DNA from: DASWRT01 sp036403035
Lineage (GTDB): Bacteria; Pseudomonadota; Alphaproteobacteria; ATCC43930; CGMCC-115725
Direction: 5' to 3'
Length of the DNA: 13,797 nucleotides
NCBI GenBank assembly: GCA_036403035.1
Contig: DASWRT010000092.1
Span: 1 to 13,797, forward strand
Part shown: positions 6,877 to 13,797 of the stretch, piece after piece
Numbering within the stretch: the stretch's first letter is position 1
Layout of the letters: each line of letters begins with the position of its first letter
Made by a program: the position numbers and the translations under genes
The notes under the pieces: generated by a model
Told to the model about the DNA's origin: nothing
Databases searched by the model: none
The model's input: the letters and a program-made list of their open reading frames with translations, nothing else

Positions 6877-9279
6877 ATGGCCGGCATCACCGTCGAGTTT
6901 CTTTTCCGCCCCGGCTTGCGGCAGGATTTCTTTTCCAACGTCCAGTTGGTCGGGAGCTGGGATGGGCAGGGGCGAAAGTCGGACTCCTGGTCGTCGACCG
7001 CCATGGCCGGCGAGACCGACGCCAATGGCTGCCCGCGCTTCCGCGCGTCCGTGCGGTTTGACGACAGCGGCGTCGGCAGTCTCTTCCGCTGGGGTATTCA
7101 GCTGGACGGTCCCGGCTACCGGGACCGCTGGGGCGTGGTGGCTGAGGTCAACGCGCGCGACTCGGCGGATCGCACGCGCTCCTTCACGCTCCGGCCCGGC
7201 GGGCAGACCGAAGCCTACGATCTCACCTATTGCCGTAGCCTCGGCACCAACAAGTACCTGACGCAGGGAGCGGCGAAACCGGGTCTCCGCGTCGCCGTCT
7301 GGGCGCCGAACGCGAAAAGCGTCACGTTTGTGCTTGCGGATCCGGCGCACGGCTATGTTGCGGACGACGGCAGCGGGGCCGTGCAGACCATCGCGATGGC
7401 GCGGGAGGCGGATGTGGGCGGCGTCCCGAGCGGGATCTGGTCCGTCGATCCGGGGACAGCACCCGCCCTCGACGATTTCGAGCAGCTCGTCGGCACGCCC
7501 TATATGTTCAGGATCGAGCGGGACGACAGGTCGGTCAAATACCGCACCGACCTCTATTCCCGCCTGCAGGTCGGGCGCGGCGACTTCGACCCGAACGGCG
7601 CGGCTTACCACGGAGCGCCCGACCGGCTGGACGGGACCAAGGCCTGTTCGGTCGTCAAGGACCCGGACATCGTCATTGACGGGCAGGGCCGGCAGGTGCC
7701 GGCGGAGACCTTCTGGAAAGACGAGTTCGGTGCGCGGGCGCTTCCGGCTCGGGTCGAGGATCTCGTCATTTACGAGCTTCACGTCGGCGCGCTCGGCTTC
7801 GGCAAGCCGGAGGTGGGCACGCTCGAAGACGCCATCGCCTTCATCGACCATCTCGCCGAGCTGGGCGTGAACGCGGTCGAACTCCTCCCGATCGCCGAAT
7901 TTCAGGGGGAGAACAACTGGGGCTATTCGACATCGCATTTCTGCGCAATCGAAGACAGCGCGGGCGGCGTCGACCGGCTGAAGCAGTTCGTGCGCGCCTG
8001 CCACCGCCGCGGCATCGCTGTGATTCTCGACGTCTGCTACAACCATTACGACGGCGACGCGGAGCGGGCGGAGTGGGAGTACGATTCCACCGATCCGACG
8101 AGGAACGTCTATTACTGGTACGAAGGCCGCCCGGGCGATTATCCGCATCCGGACGGCGGCTACATCGACAACGTATCGAGCGGCTGGGCGCCGCGCTTCC
8201 ATGAGGAGATGGTGCGCCAGCTCTTCATCAGCAGCGCCGCCGCGTTCGTCGCGGAATGCCATATCGACGGCTTCCGCCTGGACCAGACGACGTCGATTCA
8301 CGCCTATCCGGCGCTGCATGCCGACGGGCGGCATGCGGACAATGCCGCGACGTTCGGCATCAAGTTTCTCCGGCAATGGACCCGGACGATGCGGCTTCTC
8401 AAGCCGAACATCTTCCTCATGGCCGAGGACTATTCCGGGTGGTCCGCCGTCACCGAGTCGAGCCTTGACGGGGACGGGCTCGGTTTCGACGCGGCGTGGT
8501 ACGGCGAGTTCCACCACCACCTTGTCGAATATCAGGACAGCCCGGCGTTCGCCCAGCTCGTCAAGACGGCTGGTTACGGTGACGATCGGCCATTGTCGAT
8601 GGATTTCTTCGCCGGGGCGCTGCGGGAGAGCGCCGACAGGAAGGTCGTGTACAACGAGTCGCACGACGACTGCGGCAACCGCGAACATTCCGCGCGAACG
8701 ATCTACCTCGCCGTGAACGCGGCGCCGCTCGTCGGGGAGACGCGGCGCTGGGGCGAGGCGCGCGTGCGCTTCGCGGCGGCGATGGCCCTGCTCTCGGCGG
8801 GCACCCCAATGTTCTTCATGGGCGAGGAGGTCGGCGCCGAGAAGCCCTACCGCTTCAACGACTTCATGCAAAACCGGGAGGACATCCTCGGCCTGACGGC
8901 GGGAGTCGGGGAGGCGCTCTTCGGCTACTACAAGGATCTGATCGCGCTGAGCGAGGGGAGCCCGGCGATCCGGTCGCGGAACATCGAGGTTCTCGCCAGC
9001 GACAATCCGGGGCGGGTGATCGCCTTCCGCCGCTGGTCCGGCGATCAGGAGATGCTGGTCGTCGCCAGCCTGCACGAGGAAGCCTATCTCGACGGCTACA
9101 CCGTGCGGAGCGACCGGCTCGGCGGCGACGGAACGGGCTGGACCGAGATCTTCAACAGCGACGCGGCGGAGTACGGCGGCTGGAATGTCGGCAATGCGGG
9201 AGCGACGCTCCGTGCGGCCGGCGGAGCGCTCACCGCAATCATCCCGGCCAGCGGCTGCATCGTCCTGAAGCGCGGCTGA
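6877..9279 (+). CDS. GH13 alpha-amylase superfamily enzyme (branching-enzyme-like architecture)
   Basis: An 800-residue protein with no signal peptide, so probably cytoplasmic and acting on alpha-1,4-glucans such as glycogen or maltooligosaccharides. An N-terminal beta-rich module (about 1-125, with VQLVGSWDG, resembling starch-binding modules) precedes a CBM48-like module (about 135-250, with VAVWAPNAKSVTFVL, Trp142). The barrel runs from about 290 (YELHVGALGF) to about 690. The GH13 regions are complete: DVCYNH (385-390), GFRLDQTT with nucleophile Asp469, MAEDYS with acid/base Glu517, and NESHDD with Asp597. A C-terminal beta domain follows. The order is like GlgB or trehalohydrolases; which reaction it does cannot be settled here. 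The ATG at 6877 follows GGGGAGG (6866-6872); a TTG at 6805 would add 24 residues. No other glycogen or trehalose gene is adjacent. Confidence 0.85.
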   Translation: MAGITVEFLFRPGLRQDFFSNVQLVGSWDGQGRKSDSWSSTAMAGETDANGCPRFRASVRFDDSGVGSLFRWGIQLDGPGYRDRWGVVAEVNARDSADRTRSFTLRPGGQTEAYDLTYCRSLGTNKYLTQGAAKPGLRVAVWAPNAKSVTFVLADPAHGYVADDGSGAVQTIAMAREADVGGVPSGIWSVDPGTAPALDDFEQLVGTPYMFRIERDDRSVKYRTDLYSRLQVGRGDFDPNGAAYHGAPDRLDGTKACSVVKDPDIVIDGQGRQVPAETFWKDEFGARALPARVEDLVIYELHVGALGFGKPEVGTLEDAIAFIDHLAELGVNAVELLPIAEFQGENNWGYSTSHFCAIEDSAGGVDRLKQFVRACHRRGIAVILDVCYNHYDGDAERAEWEYDSTDPTRNVYYWYEGRPGDYPHPDGGYIDNVSSGWAPRFHEEMVRQLFISSAAAFVAECHIDGFRLDQTTSIHAYPALHADGRHADNAATFGIKFLRQWTRTMRLLKPNIFLMAEDYSGWSAVTESSLDGDGLGFDAAWYGEFHHHLVEYQDSPAFAQLVKTAGYGDDRPLSMDFFAGALRESADRKVVYNESHDDCGNREHSARTIYLAVNAAPLVGETRRWGEARVRFAAAMALLSAGTPMFFMGEEVGAEKPYRFNDFMQNREDILGLTAGVGEALFGYYKDLIALSEGSPAIRSRNIEVLASDNPGRVIAFRRWSGDQEMLVVASLHEEAYLDGYTVRSDRLGGDGTGWTEIFNSDAAEYGGWNVGNAGATLRAAGGALTAIIPASGCIVLKRG

Positions 9280-9299
9280 GGCGGCGCGCTCGCCGCCTC
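9278..9299 (+). terminator. Hairpin overlapping the GH13 stop codon
   Basis: GAGGCGGC (9278-9285) and GCCGCCTC (9292-9299) form a perfect 8-bp stem with a six-base loop, starting within the TGA stop. No T-tract follows, so it is a terminator-like or mRNA-end-stabilising structure rather than a textbook intrinsic terminator. It lies between convergent genes, where termination is expected. Confidence 0.45.
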
Positions 9300-9350
9300 C
9301 TCATGGATGGCGGCGTATCCCAATCCTTTGCCGACGGGGAAGAGGACGGA

Positions 9351-9542
9351 TCAGTCCGATTCCCGCTCCTTCTCCGGCGTCGGCGCCGCGCCCTCGTGCC
9401 GCGCCAGCAGCTCCTTGAGCCGCCGGTTCTCCTCCAGCGCCCGGTCGCGCTCCTGCTCCGCGCGCTTGAGCTGCGCCTGGGCGCGCAGCAGCTCGCGGCG
9501 CAGCGCGCTCAGGTACGCTTGGTCGACCGGCTCGCCGCCCAT
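9351..9542 (-). CDS. Small coiled-coil hypothetical protein
   Basis: A 63-residue acidic/basic, helix-rich protein with no recognised family. Residues 8-48 have continuous leucine/alanine heptad spacing (ALRRELLRAQAQL, then ENRRLKELLARH), predicting a coiled coil; the tail (TPEKERESD) is disordered and acidic. The ATG at 9542 lies inside the end of the upstream minus-strand gene (34-base overlap) and has no clear ribosome-binding site, so expression by coupled reinitiation, or a fusion with the upstream frame by a frameshift, should be considered. It could also be a spurious ORF, but the well-formed heptads argue for a real protein. Confidence 0.55.
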   Translation of the reverse strand: MGGEPVDQAYLSALRRELLRAQAQLKRAEQERDRALEENRRLKELLARHEGAAPTPEKERESD

Positions 9543-9823
9543 GACGACAGACGCTTGACGAGGTCGATGGTCGGGACGATCCCGGCCTTGTGCAGGGCCA
9601 CCGCGGCGACGTTCTCCGGCGCCTTCGCCGCCGCCGCGAGTCCGCGCGCATAGCCGGTCAGGCTGTCGGCGAGCTTGAGTTCTACCGGATCGCCGCCCTC
9701 GCGCGCCTCGGCGGCGATCGCCTCCGCCTCCGCGACGAGATCGCCGTCTCCTTTAAGGCGCTCGACCAGCCTCGTGCCGGCGCGCTGCATGTAGGCTACC
9801 GTTTCCGCGTCGCTTTTCGCCAT
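9509..9823 (-). CDS. Small hypothetical helical protein
   Basis: A 104-residue soluble protein with no family I recognise. It is alanine-rich and predicted mostly helical, with charged helices (MQRAGTRLVERLKGD, EAEAIAAEAREGG) and no membrane segment, cysteine or signal peptide. The ATG at 9823 is preceded only by G-rich sequence (GGCGGG next to the start; GGGAG further out). Its 3' end overlaps the coiled-coil gene by 34 bases in another frame, suggesting a two-gene unit. It is convergent with the GH13 gene. Function unknown. Confidence 0.6.
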   Translation of the reverse strand: MAKSDAETVAYMQRAGTRLVERLKGDGDLVAEAEAIAAEAREGGDPVELKLADSLTGYARGLAAAAKAPENVAAVALHKAGIVPTIDLVKRLSSWAASRSTKRT

Positions 9824-9972
9824 CCCGCCGTCTCTGTCTCCCGCCGTTTACCGCCGCATCACCTGTCAGAACGGGCGGGCAGCCGCAAGCGGTTTCGCCA
9901 GCGGTGCTGCCAAAGGAGATGGCACCGGCCGGCTGCCGCATGCTCGGCCCGGAGCACGGCTTCGTCGTAATT

Positions 9973-10045
9973 GTAGGAGAGGGGCTTGCCCTTCCCTTCC
10001 GCCGGACCTGGGTCCGGCGGCGGGTGGCCCGAGGGCCGCCCCTAC
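9973..10045. repeat. Palindromic intergenic repeat with two stems and inverted ends
   Basis: The gap 9824-10071 (248 bases) has no supported gene. It contains CCGCCGGACC (9999-10008) facing GGTCCGGCGG (10011-10020), a perfect 10-bp inverted repeat around two bases. Immediately after comes GGGTGGCCC (10022-10030) facing GGGCCGCCC (10033-10041), with one mismatch. The outer words GTAGG (9973-9977) and CCTAC (10041-10045) are also inverted, so the whole could be one composite element. It sits behind the MFS gene. This resembles REP-like intergenic repeats of high-GC proteobacteria, but multiple copies cannot be shown from one window. Confidence 0.55.
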
Positions 10046-10071
10046 GTTATTCCAGCCACACGCCGCGCGTC

Positions 10072-11331
10072 TCACTCCAGCGGCATGCCCTTGCGCTCCG
10101 GGATCAGCAGCGCCGTCGCGGCGATGTCGACGACGTAGATCACCGCGAGCAGCGCGATCGCCGCCGCGAAGGAATATTGCGCCGCCAGCGAGCCGACGAC
10201 CAGCGGGCCGAAGCCGCCGACCGCGCGGCCCAGGTTGAACAGCACGTTCTGCGCCGTCGCCCGCGCCTCCGTCGGGTACAGCTCGGACATCAGTGCGCCG
10301 TAGCCGCCGAGCATGCCATTGACGAACATCCCCATGACCGCGCCGCCGACCAGCAGCGCCCCCGGCGCGGTGAGCTGCGAATAGACGAGCACCATCACGA
10401 CGGCGCCGGCCTGGAAGCCCAGCAGGACCGGCCGCCGCCCGATCCGGTCGGCGAGCTGGCCGAACACCCAGATCCCGGCGGCCATGCCCAGCACCGTCAC
10501 GGCCGTCCACGCCGCCGACTGCGTCAGGCTGTAGCCGAACCGCCCGGAGAGGTAGCTCGGCAGCCAGATCATCAGCCCGTAATAGCCGAAATTCTGCACC
10601 GAGCAGAGAATCAGCAGCCCCAGGCTGATTTTCGCCGTCGCCGCGTCCTTGACCAGCAGCCGCAGCGGCAACGCGGGTCGGCGCCCCCGCCCGTCGCGGA
10701 CGCGCCGCACGAAGATCTCCGGCTCGGCGACGGCGCGGCGGACGAAGAACGACACGACAGCGGGCAGCACGCCGACCGCGAACATGCCGCGCCACCCGAT
10801 CAGCGGAAGCAGCAGCGGCGTCGCCACCGCCGCCGCGAGCACGCCCGCCTGCCAGCCCAGCCCGACATAGGACGAGACGCGGGCGCGCAGGTGCGGCGGC
10901 CACGCCTCCGCCACGAGCGCCATGCCGATCCCGAACTCGCCGCCCAGCCCCAGCCCGGCAATCGTGCGGTAGACGAGGAGGTCGGCATAGCCCCGCGCCA
11001 GCGCGCACATCCCGGTGAAGGCGGCAAAGAGCAGGATCGTCCAGGTCAGCACGCGGACGCGGCCGAACCGGTCGCTCAGCATCCCGAACACGATGCCGCC
11101 GGCCACCGCGCCGACCAGCGTCCACGTCACCAGCGACCCGGCCTCCGGCGGCGTCAGGTGCAGGTCGGCCGAGATCGGCTTCAGCATGAAACCGAGGATC
11201 AGCAGGTCGAACCCGTCCATCGCATAGCCGGTGGCCGAGGCCAGCAGCACCTTGCGGTCGCGCCAGCCGGTTTCGGCCCGCCCGGTTCCGGCCGTTGCAT
11301 CGGCCTCGACGGACCGTCCGCTGACGCTCAT
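10072..11331 (-). CDS. Major facilitator superfamily transporter (metabolite/aromatic acid:H+ symporter-like)
   Basis: A 419-residue inner-membrane transporter with about 12 hydrophobic segments. Helix 1 carries GYAMDGFDLLILGF, the acidic signature of the AAHS/sialate and related proton symporters. The loop 2-3 motif is GMLSDRFGRVRVL and its second-half copy is GQLADRIGRRPVL. The stretch AGLGLGGEFGIGMALVAE followed by LRARVSS in helix 4-5 is typical of the same group. The substrate is probably an organic acid or similar small metabolite, but cannot be named. The start at 11331 has GGAAGG on the minus strand (plus 11340-11345) at 8 bases; the longer frame to 11433 would add an unlikely 34-residue basic, cysteine-containing leader. 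No catabolic genes are adjacent to indicate the substrate. Confidence 0.88.
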   Translation of the reverse strand: MSVSGRSVEADATAGTGRAETGWRDRKVLLASATGYAMDGFDLLILGFMLKPISADLHLTPPEAGSLVTWTLVGAVAGGIVFGMLSDRFGRVRVLTWTILLFAAFTGMCALARGYADLLVYRTIAGLGLGGEFGIGMALVAEAWPPHLRARVSSYVGLGWQAGVLAAAVATPLLLPLIGWRGMFAVGVLPAVVSFFVRRAVAEPEIFVRRVRDGRGRRPALPLRLLVKDAATAKISLGLLILCSVQNFGYYGLMIWLPSYLSGRFGYSLTQSAAWTAVTVLGMAAGIWVFGQLADRIGRRPVLLGFQAGAVVMVLVYSQLTAPGALLVGGAVMGMFVNGMLGGYGALMSELYPTEARATAQNVLFNLGRAVGGFGPLVVGSLAAQYSFAAAIALLAVIYVVDIAATALLIPERKGMPLE

Positions 11332-11443
11332 CGCATGATCCTTCCGCCGCTTCGCCTCTCGCCGCGTTCCGCATGAGCAAGAAGCGTTCCGGCGCCGCCG
11401 CCCTGCATGACATTTCGGCGGCGGCTGACGCAAGCGTCGCGGC

Positions 11444-11464
11444 GGCGCCCGATCGCAGGGCGCC
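11444..11464. repeat. GGCGCCC inverted repeat beside the chemoreceptor terminator
   Basis: GGCGCCC (11444-11450) and GGGCGCC (11458-11464) form a 7-bp stem with a seven-base loop. It lies next to the terminator at 11467-11493, which also has a GGCGCC core, so the two make a tandem pair of similar hairpins. The rest of the 190-base gap 11332-11521 has no supported gene or clear promoter. Confidence 0.4.
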
Positions 11465-11466
11465 GG

Positions 11467-11493
11467 AAAGAGAAACGGCGCCCGGAGGCGCCG
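11467..11493 (-). terminator. Rho-independent terminator of the chemoreceptor gene
   Basis: Read on the minus strand, CGGCGCC, loop TCCG, then GGCGCCG form a perfect 7-bp GC stem (plus 11476-11493), followed at once by TTTCTCTTT (plus 11467-11475). It lies 28 bases beyond the chemoreceptor stop, the expected place for an intrinsic terminator, and separates it from the MFS gene. Confidence 0.75.
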
Positions 11494-11521
11494 CCCTGTT
11501 GGAGTCTTCCGATCCGCCCGG

Positions 11522-13615
11522 CTACGCCGCCTTCACGGCGGTGAGGAAGCTGTCGACCTCGTGCTTCAGGCGGCCCGACTGACCGGCGAGATTGCCGGCC
11601 GCGCCAAGCACCTGACCGGCGGCGTCTCCGACTGCCTCCGACGCCTGCGTCACGCCGGTGACGTTGCTGGACACTTCCTGCGTGCCGCGAGCGGCTTCCT
11701 GCAAGTTGCGCGCGATCTCCTGCGTCGCCGTGCCCTGCTCCTCGACGGCCCCGGCAATGGAGGTGGCGATCCCGCTGATTTCCTCGATGGTGCGGGCGAT
11801 GCCCCGGATCGCCTCGACCGCCTCGTTCGTGGCGCCTTGGATTTCGGCGATCTGGGCGGCGATGTCTTCGGTGGCCTTCGCCGTCTGGGTGGCAAGATTC
11901 TTGACCTCGCTCGCCACCACGGCGAAGCCTCTGCCGGCATCGCCGGCACGCGCCGCCTCGATCGTCGCGTTCAGGGCGAGCAGGTTCGTCTGCCCGGCAA
12001 TGCTTTGGATAAGGCCGATTACTTCGCCGATCTTCAGCGCTCCGTCGGCGAGCTTCTGCACCGTGGCGTCGGTACGCCGCGCCTCGTCGACCGCCTTGCC
12101 GGCGATGGTGGCGGACTGGGCGACCTGCCGGCCGATTTCCCGGCTCGACGAGGACAGTTCCTCGGTCGCCGTTGCGACGGTCTGCACGTTGGCCGATGTC
12201 TCCTCCGACGCCGACGCCACGACCGCGGCTTGGCGGTTGCTCTCCTCGGCGGTGGCGGTCAGCGTCTGCGCGGTGGCCTCCATCTCCGCCGCGGACGATG
12301 AAAGGGCCTGCACCAGTTCGCCGACCTGCGTCTCGAAGCTGCGGGTCAGCGCCTCGATCCGCTGCGTGCGCTGCTCCTTCATCCGGCGCTCCGCCTGCTG
12401 CTCGGCCTCCATGCGCTCCTTGGCGATCGCATTGTCCTTGAAGACCATCAGCGCCTTGGCGAGGTTTCCGACCTCGTCCTCGCGGTCGCGGAACGGCACA
12501 TCGGCGGACGGATCGCCATGCGCCACCCGGCGCATTGCCGCCGAGATCACGTCGATCGGCCGCGCGATGCGCCGCCATGCCACCAGAAATCCGACCACGG
12601 CCAGCATGATCGACGAGAGCAGCAAGGCGGATTGGAGCAGAAGATTCCTCTGCGCCTCCGATAGCTGCGATGCGGCGTGCGCGACCACCGCGTCGAGCGC
12701 GGCGTTCGGGATGGCGACGAGAACGTCCAGGGCGGCGTTCGAGGCCTTCACGAAGTCCGTGTCGGAGAGCGGAGGTTCGCTGCCGTCCGCCAGCGCCTTC
12801 TCGACCGCGGTCTGCTGCTTGACGTAGGAACCGAAATACGCCGCGTCGGCTGTCTTCACCGCCGTCAGGACCGTTTCCGGGACGCCCTTCCGGCCGATGA
12901 GATTGCGCAGAAGGCGCCATCCGGCCTCGACCTTGCCCCGCAATTCCGCCACCGTCGCGCGGAGTTCCGGCGCGTATGCCTTTGCCGCCATTGCGGCCTG
13001 GATGGGATTGCGTTGCAGTCCGGCGGCGTCGCGGACGACATAGGACGCTTCCTTGATCCCCATCAGTTCGGCGATGGCCGGGTCGGCCATGCGGATCTTG
13101 TCCGTGAGCGCGAGCGATACTTTTTCGAGTTCGTCGACGAGCGCGGTCGACGTGTCGTTCCATTCCTTGGCGATGCCGGGCTTCCGCTCGGCGAGCGGGA
13201 CGCGCAACGCGCCATCGACGTCCTTGTGGAACGCGACCACCTTCTGAAACTTCGTCCGGATGGCCGACACCTCGTCGCCTTCCGCGCAGTCGATCCGGGC
13301 GCACGCGGCGAGCAGCGCCTCGATCGCCGGTGCAGCCTTGGCGCGCAGCGGCGGCAGGCTCGACGCGAATCGCGGGTCCGCCGGATCCTTCGCCTCCAGC
13401 GCGACGCGCGTCGGCCCGCGTTCCTGCCGGACGCTCTGCAAGGCCGCGAAAAGCTCCCGATTCGCCTTGGCGATCTCCTCGAGCCGGACAGCCTGCTGCC
13501 GCTGCCCGAAGGCTCCGATTGCCGAATGCAGCGCCTGTGCGCTGAGGAGGACGGCGGAGACGCCGAAGAGGGCATAGAGAGACGTGCTGATCTTCAATGT
13601 GCGCGCGAGCCGCAT
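11522..13615 (-). CDS. Methyl-accepting chemotaxis protein (transmembrane chemoreceptor)
   Basis: A 697-residue receptor. TM1 is about residues 9-29, a large periplasmic sensor region about 30-323, TM2 about 324-347, a HAMP domain about 348-400, and the cytoplasmic signalling coiled coil follows. The conserved hairpin tip is at 531-575 (IAGQTNLLALNA, EAARAGDAGRGFAVVA, SEVKNLA), which binds CheA and CheW; methylation sites would be on the flanking Glu/Gln-rich helices. The sensor region is helical, with an ERG motif (65-67) reminiscent of nitrate/nitrite-sensing (NIT) domains and a cysteine pair (Cys105, Cys110) that could form a disulfide; the ligand is unknown. There is no CheR-binding C-terminal pentapeptide. 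The ATG at 13615 has GGAAGGA (plus 13627-13633) 11 bases upstream. No che genes are nearby, so it is an orphan receptor. Confidence 0.95.
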   Translation of the reverse strand: MRLARTLKISTSLYALFGVSAVLLSAQALHSAIGAFGQRQQAVRLEEIAKANRELFAALQSVRQERGPTRVALEAKDPADPRFASSLPPLRAKAAPAIEALLAACARIDCAEGDEVSAIRTKFQKVVAFHKDVDGALRVPLAERKPGIAKEWNDTSTALVDELEKVSLALTDKIRMADPAIAELMGIKEASYVVRDAAGLQRNPIQAAMAAKAYAPELRATVAELRGKVEAGWRLLRNLIGRKGVPETVLTAVKTADAAYFGSYVKQQTAVEKALADGSEPPLSDTDFVKASNAALDVLVAIPNAALDAVVAHAASQLSEAQRNLLLQSALLLSSIMLAVVGFLVAWRRIARPIDVISAAMRRVAHGDPSADVPFRDREDEVGNLAKALMVFKDNAIAKERMEAEQQAERRMKEQRTQRIEALTRSFETQVGELVQALSSSAAEMEATAQTLTATAEESNRQAAVVASASEETSANVQTVATATEELSSSSREIGRQVAQSATIAGKAVDEARRTDATVQKLADGALKIGEVIGLIQSIAGQTNLLALNATIEAARAGDAGRGFAVVASEVKNLATQTAKATEDIAAQIAEIQGATNEAVEAIRGIARTIEEISGIATSIAGAVEEQGTATQEIARNLQEAARGTQEVSSNVTGVTQASEAVGDAAGQVLGAAGNLAGQSGRLKHEVDSFLTAVKAA

Positions 13616-13782
13616 CTCAACGTTTTTCCTTCCGGGAGACCGGTTCTTTTTCCCGCATTGTCCCCAGCTTGGCGTCCAATGCCCTAAGATTCGCCTAAAG
13701 ATATGGCAACGCCCGTCCGCGGCATGAGTGCAGGTGTTCGAGCCGTCTGCACGCTCTGCTTGGCACGCCTAGCAATGTCTCA

Positions 13783-13790
13783 AGAGGAGA
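13783..13790 (+). promoter_or_regulatory. Possible ribosome-binding site at the right edge
   Basis: AGAGGAGA on the plus strand ends seven bases before the window end, the right distance for a start codon just outside. If real, a divergent gene begins right after the window and shares the 13616-13797 gap with the chemoreceptor gene. No convincing promoter was identified in that gap. Confidence 0.25.
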
Positions 13791-13797
13791 CGGCCAC

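Noticed and set aside
6841..9075. 744-codon minus-strand frame opposite the GH13 gene
   Set aside because: Same codon-periodicity artefact; no family features, and the plus strand has all four GH13 regions and a good ribosome-binding site.
9303..9653. 116-codon frames on both strands opposite the small coiled-coil gene
   Set aside because: Arginine/alanine-rich shadows of each other without motif support; the 63-residue frame with regular heptads is the better candidate.
9904..11376. 490-codon plus-strand frame opposite the MFS gene
   Set aside because: Histidine/arginine/glutamine-rich shadow with no hydrophobic or domain pattern; the minus strand encodes a clear 12-helix transporter.
13761..13775. 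Sigma54-like promoter TGGCACG followed by GC
   Set aside because: The downstream GC is two bases closer to the GG than the strict -24/-12 spacing allows, and TTGC is missing.

Overview
The window is very GC-rich, with dense, short-spaced genes. The gene families (class II cobalamin-dependent ribonucleotide reductase with a C-terminal zinc-ribbon tail, a YdcF/PlsC pair, a Tag glycosylase and a transmembrane chemoreceptor) suggest an alphaproteobacterial chromosome of the Hyphomicrobiales/Rhodospirillales type. This is inferred from protein style only. No rRNA, tRNA, CRISPR array, insertion sequence or prophage was seen.

Layout. (1) Positions 1-1407, plus strand: the end of a YdcF/DUF218 membrane protein, truncated by the left edge, followed closely by a PlsC-type acyltransferase. 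(2) Positions 1408-1592: a regulatory gap with a good sigma70-like promoter and two DnaA-box-like TGTGGAAA direct repeats. (3) Positions 1593-6635, plus strand: an apparent three-gene operon of nrdJ (class II ribonucleotide reductase), a CDF metal transporter (10-base gap) and tag (DNA-3-methyladenine glycosylase I, ATGA overlap). (4) Positions 6636-6876: an A+T-rich regulatory gap. (5) Positions 6877-9279: an 800-residue GH13 alpha-glucan enzyme closed by a hairpin at its stop codon. (6) Positions 9351-9823, minus strand: two small overlapping genes, one encoding a short coiled coil. (7) Positions 9824-10071: a gap holding a palindromic intergenic repeat. (8) Positions 10072-11331, minus strand: a major facilitator transporter. 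(9) Positions 11522-13615, minus strand: a methyl-accepting chemotaxis protein with a rho-independent terminator behind it. (10) Positions 13616-13797: upstream region of the chemoreceptor gene, with a ribosome-binding-site-like sequence at the very end on the plus strand.

The most notable element is a 376-residue intein (positions 2391-3518) inside nrdJ. It carries an intact-looking LAGLIDADG homing endonuclease. It splits the catalytic loop NPCGE exactly before the cysteine expected to become the thiyl radical, so the reductase cannot work until protein splicing occurs, and the radical cysteine doubles as the +1 splicing nucleophile. The reductase makes dNTPs and Tag removes alkylated adenine, so their operon links precursor supply with DNA repair; the role of the CDF transporter between them is unclear. 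The remaining genes look like ordinary accessory or housekeeping functions.
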